Shown here: positions 1 through 7,375 of the stretch, piece by piece
Position numbering within the stretch: the stretch's first letter is position 1
How the letters are laid out: every line of letters begins with the position of its first letter
NCBI GenBank assembly: GCA_023819255.1
Contig: JAMWBU010000011.1
Coordinates: 1-55,608, forward strand
Length of the DNA stretch: 55,608 nt
Origin: Candidatus Omnitrophota bacterium
Lineage (GTDB): Bacteria; Ratteibacteria; UBA8468; B48-G9; DTJG01
Direction of reading: 5' to 3'
The notes under the pieces: model-generated
Seen by the model: the letters and a program-made list of their open reading frames with translations, nothing else
The model's database searches: none
Told to the model about the DNA's origin: nothing
Position numbers and translations under genes: made by a program

Positions 1-180
1 ATTTGAAATAGCAGGATTTGAATGGAGCGAAGTTAAGACAATGCGAGCAAGCGCAGCATTGTCAGCGGTGGTTGCCAGTGCGATGAAGAAAGAGCATTGT
101 CTGGCAAGCCCGCCGAGACGGTGAGGCGGGCCGGGTCGATCCGAGCCGTAGCGGAAAACACAGATCTGAATAGACACTGG
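1..180. other. GC-rich, hairpin-rich intergenic segment
   Basis: This stretch is visibly richer in G+C than the rest of the window and contains several self-complementary segments. ACAATGC near 38-44 can pair with GCATTGT about 11 bases later. TGCCAG near 74 can pair with CTGGCA near 110. CCCGCC near 109 can pair with GGCGGG near 125. One plus-strand frame is open from the window edge to a TGA at about 122, encoding some 40 residues, so the end of a gene entering from the left is possible, but I recognise nothing in it. It could be a structured RNA, a dispersed repeat or a decayed gene end. Confidence 0.3.
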
Positions 181-286
181 TAGTTTTATTGAAAAAGAAC
201 GCGCGCCTCGAATTTAATATCAAATTTCATTGAAAAATCCCAATTTTGAAAGCGAGTATGACAGTGTGGCAAGAAAAAAGCAGTTT

Positions 287-361
287 CCTCCTTTGTAAAG
301 GGGGATTTTAAGATTGAGGGATTTTGGAAAATCTCCCCGACCCATCTTTGCGAAAGAGGGG
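287..361. repeat. Paired palindromic intergenic element
   Basis: Two imperfect hairpins lie about 40 bp apart in the leader of the histidine kinase gene. CCTCCTTT (287-294) faces AAAGGGGG (297-304). A second unit at 341-361 has CCC.TCTTT facing AAAGAGGGG across a short GCG loop. Short palindromes of this kind (TTTGTAAAGGGGG-like) are often scattered between genes in bacterial genomes. Only one copy is present here, so repeat status is inferred from form alone. Confidence 0.35.
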
Positions 362-443
362 AGAAAAAATAAAGAGGAGATAAAAATTACTCCTGCCATT
401 ATCTTAAGCGCGAAGTGAAAATATCATTGAAACCATTGAAAAA

Positions 444-1832
444 ATGAAAAAGAAAAAAAATAGAAGTCCATTCGCGGAAGCTCTTGAATCTGTTATCAAA
501 CCAATTGAAGCTGTTGTGAATCCTGTTGTCATAAAGCCGGTTGAGTTTCTTGCCGACAGATTCAATCTCCTTGTAAAGGATCTTGAACAAAGAACATCAA
601 CTAAAGAAAAAATTTCAGAGGTTGACAGCTTCGTTGATGGCCTTCTTGAAAATATGAAAACCGTCGAAAAAAGCTTCTATCCATTTTTGAGTGAAATACT
701 TCTGGTGCACAATCTCGCAGAAAGTATGGCAACACTTGTTAATGAACTTGAATTGCTAAACATACTGGGCGGCCAGATTCAAAAATTTATGAAGGTTGAC
801 ATTGTTGCGGGGTTTCTCAAGCATGAAGATAAAGACGCACTGATATCTGGATACAGGTTTGCGCCTGAGGGATTCTCCTTCCCTGAAGAATTTAACCTTT
901 TTGCGAAAGAAAGATTTAACGCTGGTGAGGTGCAACTGTATGAGAATACAAAAATCGGAAGCAAGAAATTTACTCTCTTGATTACTCCTCTCAGAACAAC
1001 ATCTGAAAAATTCGGGGTCTTTATTGTTGGAAGAAAGCGCTCGCGAGGAATATTTACACCCGAAGAAACAACCCTTATAATCGCAGGTTGCACAATGGTG
1101 AGTTTCGCTTTAAGTAATTTTAAACTTAACCAGAAAATACTGCGCGACAAACAGCTTGTCATTCTCGGACAAACAATTGGAAGCATATCGCACGATATCA
1201 AAAATCTGCTTACAGGTTTTGAAGGCGGATTAGAAATGATAAACAATGGATTGAAAGACAGGGATTTTCAGGAAATAGAAACAGGCGCCGGGATTTTTGG
1301 CAGAAGCTACCAGAGAATGAAATCAATGGTTCTATCTATGCTTGATTATGCCAGAAACAAACCGCCCGACCTTGTATTGTCAGATTTCAACAAAATAGTG
1401 GCTGATTCTGTTTCAATAGTAAAACAGTCGTTCAAGGATAGAGACATAAAGATCATTGAAAATTACGATCCGATCGTGCCAGAATTGGCGCTGGATCCGG
1501 AAAGAATCGACAGAATGGTTTCCAATCTGCTGATAAACGCAATTGACGCAGTGGAAGCCAGGAAAGGGATAATAACAATCACAACTCGATACATCCCTGA
1601 AACAAAAGTCATTGAGTTTGAGATATCAGACAATGGCAAAGGCATTCCTGAAGAAGCGATTGAGAAAATTTTTGACCTTTTCTATTCAACAAAGGGTTCA
1701 AGAGGAACAGGCTTTGGTCTAGCAATCGTGCAGAAGGTCGTTCAGGAACATGAAGGCAAAATTATGGTCAGGTCCCGGTTAAAAGAAGGTACCACTTTTA
1801 CAATCCAACTTCCTGTAAGAAAAAATTCCTGA
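444..1832 (+). CDS. Cytosolic sensor histidine kinase with GAF-like domain
   Basis: A 462-aa protein with no signal peptide or membrane segment. Residues ~80-215 look like a GAF sensor domain. HisKA follows with the phospho-acceptor His250 in ISHDIKNLL. The ATPase domain has an N box (NLLINAIDA, ~361-369), a G1 box (DNGKG, ~396-400) and a G2 box (GTGFGLAIV, ~421-429). It should autophosphorylate in response to an intracellular signal and pass phosphate to a response regulator, but no regulator gene is adjacent, so it is an orphan. The ATG at 444 has no clear ribosome binding site. The frame is open back to a stop at 405 with only ATT/ATC codons as alternatives, so the start is uncertain. The ligand is unknown. 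Confidence 0.9.
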   Translation: MKKKKNRSPFAEALESVIKPIEAVVNPVVIKPVEFLADRFNLLVKDLEQRTSTKEKISEVDSFVDGLLENMKTVEKSFYPFLSEILLVHNLAESMATLVNELELLNILGGQIQKFMKVDIVAGFLKHEDKDALISGYRFAPEGFSFPEEFNLFAKERFNAGEVQLYENTKIGSKKFTLLITPLRTTSEKFGVFIVGRKRSRGIFTPEETTLIIAGCTMVSFALSNFKLNQKILRDKQLVILGQTIGSISHDIKNLLTGFEGGLEMINNGLKDRDFQEIETGAGIFGRSYQRMKSMVLSMLDYARNKPPDLVLSDFNKIVADSVSIVKQSFKDRDIKIIENYDPIVPELALDPERIDRMVSNLLINAIDAVEARKGIITITTRYIPETKVIEFEISDNGKGIPEEAIEKIFDLFYSTKGSRGTGFGLAIVQKVVQEHEGKIMVRSRLKEGTTFTIQLPVRKNS

Positions 1833-1869
1833 ACCGCTACAACTGATTGATAAAAACTCGCGTTCAAAG

Positions 1870-2538
1870 TCAGTGTTTTGAAAAAGAATCAACAGGGTGT
1901 TGTATCTTTCGCTCTTTATCAACAAGCACAAGTGGAAAAACAATATCGCTTGTGCAGCACGGAATAATAACCGCAATCACTGTATAAACAAGCACTACGC
2001 CAATACGGCCTATCCAATCATTCAGACCGTACCCAATAAGATAGAGAATTGACGCCATTGAACTGGTGAAAACATGCAGAGAGTGGGAAAAAATAACACC
2101 TTCGTGTTTTTCAAGTGTTCCTGGAGCAAAAAACCCCGCAATTATTCCCAGAATCACAAAAGGCAGGATAATGGAAGGATGTTCAACAATGCAGATATGA
2201 AAATGCATTTGAACCCCGAGTAATAGTCCTGAAATATATGGAATTATAATATCGCTGGCACCGCACACAACAACAGAACCAGCAAAACCTATTAGTATTG
2301 CTTTAAAAAAGTTTTTCTCATTCTGCCAGAACATTGCGGTTGTGGCAATCGCAGAAAAAAGAAGATGGATAGGATGAAAAATATGAAACAAAAAAATAGA
2401 AGGGCCAGAAGTATCTTCAATTTTTATGGCGCTTGTAATGAAATTCAGAACTCCCATTGTCATAAGAGCAAAACAAACACTAAGTATTGAAAAAGGAAGG
2501 TGATGTTTAAGTTCTCTAATTAAATTAACACCTTTCAT
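1870..2538 (-). CDS. Polytopic membrane protein of unknown function
   Basis: A 222-aa protein with about six hydrophobic segments. I do not assign it to a named family. It contains two similar motifs, CGASDIIIPYISG near residues 92-104 and CCTSDIVFPLVLV near 194-206, which suggests an internal duplication. Conserved-looking histidines (HIFHPIH, EHPSIILPF, HEGVIFSHSLH) lie near predicted membrane edges, so metal binding is conceivable. The ATG directly follows the TGA of a decayed Fur-type regulator (TGAATG), so the two were probably translationally coupled and the protein may have belonged to a metal- or peroxide-responsive unit. A metal transport role is inference only. Confidence 0.65.
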   Translation of the reverse strand: MKGVNLIRELKHHLPFSILSVCFALMTMGVLNFITSAIKIEDTSGPSIFLFHIFHPIHLLFSAIATTAMFWQNEKNFFKAILIGFAGSVVVCGASDIIIPYISGLLLGVQMHFHICIVEHPSIILPFVILGIIAGFFAPGTLEKHEGVIFSHSLHVFTSSMASILYLIGYGLNDWIGRIGVVLVYTVIAVIIPCCTSDIVFPLVLVDKERKIQHPVDSFSKH

Positions 2539-2933
2539 TCATCCTTTTCCTTGTATTGTTAACACAAGCCCAAAACCAGACAATGTGGCCTGTAATCTTA
2601 AAACTGCGCTTTTTTCAAAATGCAACTCAATCTTGCTTTTGAAAGAAGTATCTTCATTAATAAAGTCGTCATAGTCAATAACCCTGCCACATCTGATGCC
2701 AACCACATGATGAACAAACTTAAATCCTGCTACACCATCTACCCGATAAACGCTGTCAGTCCAATTTCAGAGTGGATGCTGTGAATATTTAAATAAACAT
2801 CTTCTGCGCCCATACTGACTTTGGAATTATAAAAAACACTCATTATCAGCTGTCCTTGCAATGTGCAACTGAAACAAAGATGTCTGTATAATGTGTCTAA
2901 ATGCTCTGGACCATACCTGCGCTGATGTAGCAC
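2539..2933 (-). pseudogene. Decayed Fur/PerR-family metalloregulator
   Basis: Minus-strand translation gives two out-of-register pieces of a Fur-type protein. The upstream frame reads QLIMSVFYNSK, then GAEDVYLNIHSIHSEIGLT, which matches the winged-helix DNA-binding domain, and hits a TAG at 2739-2741. A different frame then continues with VYR, FKFVHHVV, IRCGRVIDYDDFINE and LSGFG to a TGA at 2539-2541, matching the HHH...CxxCG.VI(D/E)(F/Y) dimerisation region. The junction GLT/VYR needs a one-base correction near 2752. The stretch between VYR and FKF is much shorter than in intact Fur, pointing to a deletion. The first Cys of the CxxC is Gly, and the C-terminal CxxC is absent. Several independent lesions argue for a real pseudogene rather than one sequencing error. 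Confidence 0.75.
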
Positions 2934-3066
2934 AAGAAACTCCCTTATGTTTATTATTATAACACATAACCAGCAGCCATTGAATGGAGCATTTATGACT
3001 CTTACAAAACCCGTATTTTACAAAAAGGATTGCCTGTGCAGATTTTTAATCAGGTAATTTCGACTG

Positions 3067-3094
3067 TTGACTGAAAGAAGAAATCTGGTAAAAT
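3067..3094 (+). promoter_or_regulatory. Promoter of the zinc-ribbon/RNase H operon
   Basis: TTGACT (3067-3072) and TAAAAT (3089-3094) are separated by 16 bp, with TG one base before the -10 (extended -10, TGGTAAAAT). The expected transcription start is about 3101, at the ATG at 3102, so the mRNA would be leaderless. No Shine-Dalgarno sequence is present, which agrees. Confidence 0.6.
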
Positions 3095-3101
3095 CTACGA
3101 C

Positions 3102-3824
3102 ATGTCAACCATAAAAGAAGAACTTGAAAAACTTCTCGAACTTCAGGAAATCGACAATAAACTGCAGGATATAAAAATCCTTCTAAAGGAATTGCCTGAA
3201 GAGATCAAAGCCATTGAAAAAGGGGGTATCACTCTTCAAAATGAGATGGAGGAGTTTAAGAAAACATTTATGCATATGAAAATTGAAAGACGCCAGAAAG
3301 AAACAGAACATAAAGCAGTCGAAGACCAGATAAAAAATTTGCAGTCAAAGCTATATGAAGTAAAGACCAACAAGGAATATCAGGCATTGCAGGAAGAGAT
3401 AAAGAATTTGACACAGAAACTTTCTTCCCTTGAGGATGAAATTCTTGGGCATATGGAAAAGGAGGAGTTGTTAAAAGAAAAAGAGAAAGACATTCTAAAA
3501 AAGATTGAAGAGCATAAAAATATGAAAAATGAAAAGCAAAAAGTAATCGAGGAAAAAATTAATCAGTTAGAACAGGAAAGAAACGATTTACAGAAGAAAA
3601 GAGAGGAATGTGTTTCAGGTATAGATAAATTGATTCTGGAACTTTACATAAGGGTAAAAAAATCTAAAAAAGACGGCGTAGCCATATCCCGAATTACTCA
3701 GGATTCCAGCGGATGCATATGCGGTGGTTGTTATGTCTACATACCTGGTTACCTGATAGAAAAGGTGAAAAGAAAAACAGAAGCAGTCCAATGTGAAAAT
3801 TGCGGTAGAATCCTTTCAGAATGA
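3102..3824 (+). CDS. C4-type zinc-ribbon coiled-coil protein (COG1579 family)
   Basis: A 240-aa protein. Residues ~1-185 are almost entirely charged heptad sequence rich in Lys, Glu and Gln, predicting a long coiled coil. The C-terminus carries a zinc ribbon with CICGGC and, about 25 residues later, CENCG. This arrangement and length match the COG1579 family of putative nucleic-acid-binding proteins, whose biochemical role is poorly defined. The stop overlaps the ATG of the RNase H-like gene (ATGA), so they form a two-gene operon. In many bacteria this family sits next to RNase H-like and RNase P RNA genes, as here. Confidence 0.85.
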   Translation: MSTIKEELEKLLELQEIDNKLQDIKILLKELPEEIKAIEKGGITLQNEMEEFKKTFMHMKIERRQKETEHKAVEDQIKNLQSKLYEVKTNKEYQALQEEIKNLTQKLSSLEDEILGHMEKEELLKEKEKDILKKIEEHKNMKNEKQKVIEEKINQLEQERNDLQKKREECVSGIDKLILELYIRVKKSKKDGVAISRITQDSSGCICGGCYVYIPGYLIEKVKRKTEAVQCENCGRILSE

Positions 3825-4225
3825 AATCCCTTATTCTTTGTTTCGATGGCGCAAGCAGACCAAATCCAGGAAAATCAGCCTGCGCATATGTTATTATCGA
3901 CGAGCATTCTGAAATAATCGAGCAGGCAGGAAAGTTCTTAGGAGAAGGCACAAACAATATTGCAGAATATCTTGGACTCATACTTGGATTATTAGCCTGC
4001 GTAAAACATAAACCAGAAAAGTTGATAATATATTCGGATAGCAATCTGGTCATTCAGCAAATAAATGGGAAATACCGCGTTAAGGATGAAGAACTGAAAA
4101 AATTGCATCTTATCGCGACAGAAACACTGAAAATCTTTAAAGAAACTGAAATTTTTTATGTTTCTCACCAGAAAAACAAGGCACATTCACTGGCGCAGGC
4201 CTATCTTGAAAATGAACTTTTCTGA
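3821..4225 (+). CDS. Ribonuclease HI-like protein
   Basis: A 134-aa RNase H-fold protein that should cut RNA in RNA-DNA hybrids. Three catalytic acids are visible: Asp9 in FDGASRPNPG, Glu49 in NNIAEYLGL and Asp73 in YSDSNLVI. His116 in SHQKNKAH fits the usual active-site histidine loop. The fourth acid, normally in NxxAD.LA, is His122 here (NKAHSLA), which may change metal binding or activity. The gene overlaps the upstream zinc-ribbon gene by 4 bp and precedes rnpB. The family is secure, the catalytic status less so. Confidence 0.85.
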   Translation: MKSLILCFDGASRPNPGKSACAYVIIDEHSEIIEQAGKFLGEGTNNIAEYLGLILGLLACVKHKPEKLIIYSDSNLVIQQINGKYRVKDEELKKLHLIATETLKIFKETEIFYVSHQKNKAHSLAQAYLENELF

Positions 4226-4261
4226 CTTATAAACATTTGATAATAGAACATTGTCTAAATA

Positions 4262-4600
4262 ATGGGAGCAGCCGGGCAGCCGCTCTGACTAACAGAGAGG
4301 AAAGTCCGGGCTCCAGCAGGCATGGTGGCTCCTAACAGGAGCAGGTCGCAAGACCTGGAAAGTGCCACAGAAATCATACCGCTGCGGATAAAACCGTAGC
4401 AAGGGTGAAATGGTGAGGTAAGAGCTCACCGCGTCGGTAGAAATACCGACGGCAAAGGCAAACCCCACCAGGAGAAAAACCAAGCAGGGTCTGGCGCCTG
4501 CCCATAAAAGACCCGGGTAGGTTGATCGAATCAGAAAGAGATTTCTGATCCAGATGAATGGCTGCCTTAAAACAGAACCCGGCTTACCAGCTGCTCCCAT
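4262..4600 (+). ncRNA. rnpB: RNase P RNA, bacterial type A
   Basis: The ends pair perfectly as helix P1: ATGGGAGCAGC at 4262-4272 with GCTGCTCCCAT at 4590-4600. Inside are the hallmark elements GAGGAAAGTCCGGGCTCC near 4296, the universal ACAGAAA near 4368, GGTGAAATGGTGAGGTAAGA near 4404 and the 3' AACAGAACCCGGCTTA near 4570. It is the catalytic RNA that matures tRNA 5' ends. A T-rich run follows at ~4611-4619 and may help termination. It lies downstream of the RNase H-like gene in the same direction. Confidence 0.96.
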
Positions 4601-4634
4601 CAGAACTTTAATTTTTTTTCGCACAGGAGGCAAA

Positions 4635-4975
4635 ATGTGTAAAAAAGTCGCAATTTTTGTTTTTTGCTGCTGTGATATTGCTTTCGTTTGCATCAATAGA
4701 GCAAACGACAAAAGGGCTTCCATTAAAAACTCATAAATGATGCAGAAATTTCCTGAAATGAAAATCGCAATCAGTACTTTATTTTGCAAATCAGCAAGTA
4801 CTTGAAAAAAATGTTCAAACAGCGTTATCTGGCAGAATTTCGCCATCCACATCCAAAGGGAAAAACCGGAGAAGATAGCAAGGCCAGTCTACTTCCATTG
4901 AAGATATACATACCGACAACAGGAAAACTTCTCAGATTTGACAAACGCCTTATTATGGATGAAAATATATATTAA
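4635..4975 (+). pseudogene. Possible remnant of a small secreted-protein gene
   Basis: A strong ribosome binding site (AGGAGG, 4625-4630) precedes an ATG at 4635. The ATG frame gives only a ~33-residue Cys-rich peptide. One base out of frame the DNA encodes a typical signal-peptide core (KKSQFLFFAAVILLSFA), which then meets a stop. A further open frame at 4784-4975 encodes 63 residues ending in PTTGKLLRFDKRLIMDENIY, with no recognised family. The simplest reading is a decayed secreted-protein gene, but the pieces may be unrelated and non-coding. Confidence 0.25.
4938..4966 (+). promoter_or_regulatory. Possible promoter of the secreted-protein gene at 5013
   Basis: TTGACA (4938-4943) is followed after 17 bp by GAAAAT (4961-4966), with alternative AT-rich -10 hexamers just downstream. 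The 12-mer ATTTGACAAACG surrounding this -35 recurs exactly at 13306-13317, in front of the CODH/ACS operon. The -10 match is moderate. Confidence 0.4.
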
Positions 4976-5012
4976 GACGCGCTATAAGACTGCGTTATAA
5001 CAGGAGGCAGTC

Positions 5013-5933
5013 ATGAAAAAAATTCTCAAAATGTGCATTGGATTGTGTATTTTAATCAGTATTGCCGGCTACTGCCAGCAGGAAAAATCTCCTTCAGCTT
5101 TTGAAGTTGTGGAAAAAGTTGGCGCAAGAATTCAGCAAATTTCTGATAGCGGAAGCATAAAGAATGTGACAGGCACAATAAATTTCACAGTAAAACTTGG
5201 CGAGTCAGATTACGCCAATCTCAAATCAGCCAGTGAAAAGATTTTCGGAAAGGTCATTTCTAATCCTGTTAAATTGGAAGGAAAATTTGTTTCCCTGCTT
5301 CCAGGTTCCGGCGAAAAAATTGAAAAATTTATGATGTCGGGTAATTCAGAATTTGGAAGTTTCTACTTTTACAGGAATCTCGATAACATAGTAATTCTTT
5401 TTCCTGAAATTGGAATTGAAATACAGGATACCATTTCAGAAATAAGAAAACTTTCACAAAGATCATCTATGCAGCCGCCACCGCAATTCGCCGAAGGACT
5501 CAGCATGCTGCTTAATCCAATTTCTTTCAAAACCCTTTTCAACCAGGTTAAGTTCTGGTTTTATGATGCCACGGTCTCATCAGTTGAAAAATCAGGGAAA
5601 AAACTAATTGAACTGAACAAAACAAGCCCCGAAGCAGATGTAAAAATTGTTGTTATGCCTGATGCCTGGTCTATTGCTCAAATCACAGTTATGGCTGATC
5701 TGGCAACAATTACAATGAGCTATAGATCATCCGCAGCAAAGGAAAAAGTGGAATTTATTGATTATATGCCTGAATCAATAACAATTGAGGCAATCGATAA
5801 AGGGAATAATGTAAAGATTGAGTTTGGTTCTCTGGGATATAACAAAAGCATAGATGAAAATCTGTTTTCCCTGAAAAAGATGAAGCTTTCCGAATTCATT
5901 TCATCAATGGCAATTAAACTGATGAGTCAGTAG
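5013..5933 (+). CDS. Secreted protein, LolA/outer-membrane-sorting-like in outline
   Basis: A 306-aa protein that begins with a Lys-rich N-terminus and a hydrophobic signal core (~residues 6-22) ending AGYCQQ. The Cys is not preceded by a good lipobox, so signal peptidase I cleavage is more likely than lipidation. The rest alternates beta-strand-like segments and conserved-looking helices, broadly like lipoprotein-sorting (LolA-type) or DUF-type periplasmic proteins, but I see no diagnostic motif. A strong Shine-Dalgarno AGGAGG at 5001-5006 supports the ATG at 5013. The stop TAG is followed at once by AAA TAA in frame. Function is unknown. Confidence 0.7.
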   Translation: MKKILKMCIGLCILISIAGYCQQEKSPSAFEVVEKVGARIQQISDSGSIKNVTGTINFTVKLGESDYANLKSASEKIFGKVISNPVKLEGKFVSLLPGSGEKIEKFMMSGNSEFGSFYFYRNLDNIVILFPEIGIEIQDTISEIRKLSQRSSMQPPPQFAEGLSMLLNPISFKTLFNQVKFWFYDATVSSVEKSGKKLIELNKTSPEADVKIVVMPDAWSIAQITVMADLATITMSYRSSAAKEKVEFIDYMPESITIEAIDKGNNVKIEFGSLGYNKSIDENLFSLKKMKLSEFISSMAIKLMSQ

Positions 5934-5949
5934 AAATAAAGCCATTATC

Positions 5950-5958
5950 TGGTATAAT
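5950..5958 (+). promoter_or_regulatory. Extended -10 promoter of the MATE gene
   Basis: TGGTATAAT (5950-5958) is a perfect extended -10 element. No good -35 lies 16-18 bp upstream. The expected start is about 5965, one or two bases before the ATG at 5967, so this transcript would also be leaderless. No Shine-Dalgarno sequence is visible. Confidence 0.5.
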
Positions 5959-5966
5959 GAGTTTAC

Positions 5967-7370
5967 ATGATTGAACCGAGGGCCTCTTTTATTTTTACTA
6001 AAAAATCCCATTTCAAAGAGGTTTTTTTTCTCGCGTTCCCACTCATCGTAACCACAAGCGCATGGACAATTCAATGTTTTGTTGATAGAATGTTTCTTGC
6101 CTGGTATTCCACTGAAGCAGTCGCTGCCTCAATGCCTGCTGGTCTTTTGAATCTGCTGACAACCAGTGTCTTTGTCGGAACCGCTGTATTTACGGAGACA
6201 TTTGTTGCCCAGTATTATGGAGCAAAACAGTTCGAAAAGATTGGCGGTGTGATGTGGCAGGGAATATATATTGGATTGGTCGCCGCCATTTTTCATCTTT
6301 TTTTGATACCAATTGCTCCGGCTTTCTTTCAGATGATAGGTCACGCATCAGATGTCTCATTGCTTGAAACAGTGTACTTTCAAACACTTTGCGCAGGTGC
6401 AGGCGCAATTGTCTGTTCTGGCGCGGTCGCCAGCTTTTTTGCAGGAAGAGGAAAAACCAAACAGGTAATGTTTGCCACGCTTTTTCAGACCATAATCAAC
6501 ATAATTCTTGATTATACTCTTATTTTTGGAAGATTCGGATTTCCTCAACTCGGAATTAAAGGCGCGGGTCTTGCTTCTGTGATTTCAGCATACTGCAACC
6601 TGATTTTTCTTCTGCTTCTTGCAACAAGAAGTACCTACGAAGAAAAATTTAGAATATACAGTAGCTGGAAGTTAGACAGGCAACTTTTCGGTAGAATTCT
6701 TAAGTATGGCATACCCAGTGGACTACAGGGAACCATGGATCTGGCTGGCTTTACCATATTTTTGCTTCTGCTGGGGAAAATTGGCACAATACCCCTTGCG
6801 GCAACGAATATCGCATTTAACATCAATACACTGGCTTTTATGCCAATGGTAGGCATCGGAATGGCTGTTTCAATTCTTGTCGGACAGAATCTTGGCGCCA
6901 ATAATCCGGAAAAAGCGAAAGAATGCACACTGGCCGGATTTATCATCGCCTTTTCTTATATGCTTGTGCTTGCTATTTTGTATGTAACTATGCCTGATAT
7001 TTTTATCAAACCATTCTCTTTCAGGGCAGATCCTGTCCAGTTCGAACAGATTCGACATATCGCTGTGATTCTGTTAAGATTTGTTGCATTCTACTCCCTT
7101 TTTGACGGAATGAATATTATCTTTGCCTCTGCGTTAAGAGGCGCGGGAGACACCCGGTTTATTATGCTGGCAATGGCTTTTCTTTCAATTTTTGTTCTAA
7201 TAATTCCATCAGCAATTTTCATATTTTTGCTTCAAAAAGGAATATACACTGCATGGACCATTGCAACAATTTATGTTATAGCCCTTGCTTTGATGTTTTT
7301 CTCAAGATTCCAGCAGGGCAAATGGAAACAAATGCGGGTTATAGAAAAAAGAACCGTCCCAGAAGATTAA
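5967..7370 (+). CDS. MATE-family multidrug/toxin efflux transporter
   Basis: A 467-aa integral membrane protein with about 12 hydrophobic segments in two similar halves, the length and layout of MATE (NorM/DinF-type) cation-coupled exporters. Supporting features are the N-terminal PLIVTTSAWTIQCFVDRMFL, the AGRGKTKQVM loop after the fourth segment, the inter-domain GIPSGLQGTMDLAGF and the repeated FASALRGAGDTRF near the end. It would exchange Na+ or H+ for organic cations across the inner membrane; the substrate cannot be told. It is transcribed alone and converges with the interrupted gene at 7376 with 5 bp between stops. Confidence 0.9.
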   Translation: MIEPRASFIFTKKSHFKEVFFLAFPLIVTTSAWTIQCFVDRMFLAWYSTEAVAASMPAGLLNLLTTSVFVGTAVFTETFVAQYYGAKQFEKIGGVMWQGIYIGLVAAIFHLFLIPIAPAFFQMIGHASDVSLLETVYFQTLCAGAGAIVCSGAVASFFAGRGKTKQVMFATLFQTIINIILDYTLIFGRFGFPQLGIKGAGLASVISAYCNLIFLLLLATRSTYEEKFRIYSSWKLDRQLFGRILKYGIPSGLQGTMDLAGFTIFLLLLGKIGTIPLAATNIAFNINTLAFMPMVGIGMAVSILVGQNLGANNPEKAKECTLAGFIIAFSYMLVLAILYVTMPDIFIKPFSFRADPVQFEQIRHIAVILLRFVAFYSLFDGMNIIFASALRGAGDTRFIMLAMAFLSIFVLIIPSAIFIFLLQKGIYTAWTIATIYVIALALMFFSRFQQGKWKQMRVIEKRTVPED

Positions 7371-7375
7371 GAAAA

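Noticed and set aside
779..1246. 155-aa minus-strand ORF inside the histidine kinase gene
   Set aside because: Low-complexity antisense frame of a clearly coding gene, with no family resemblance or ribosome binding site.
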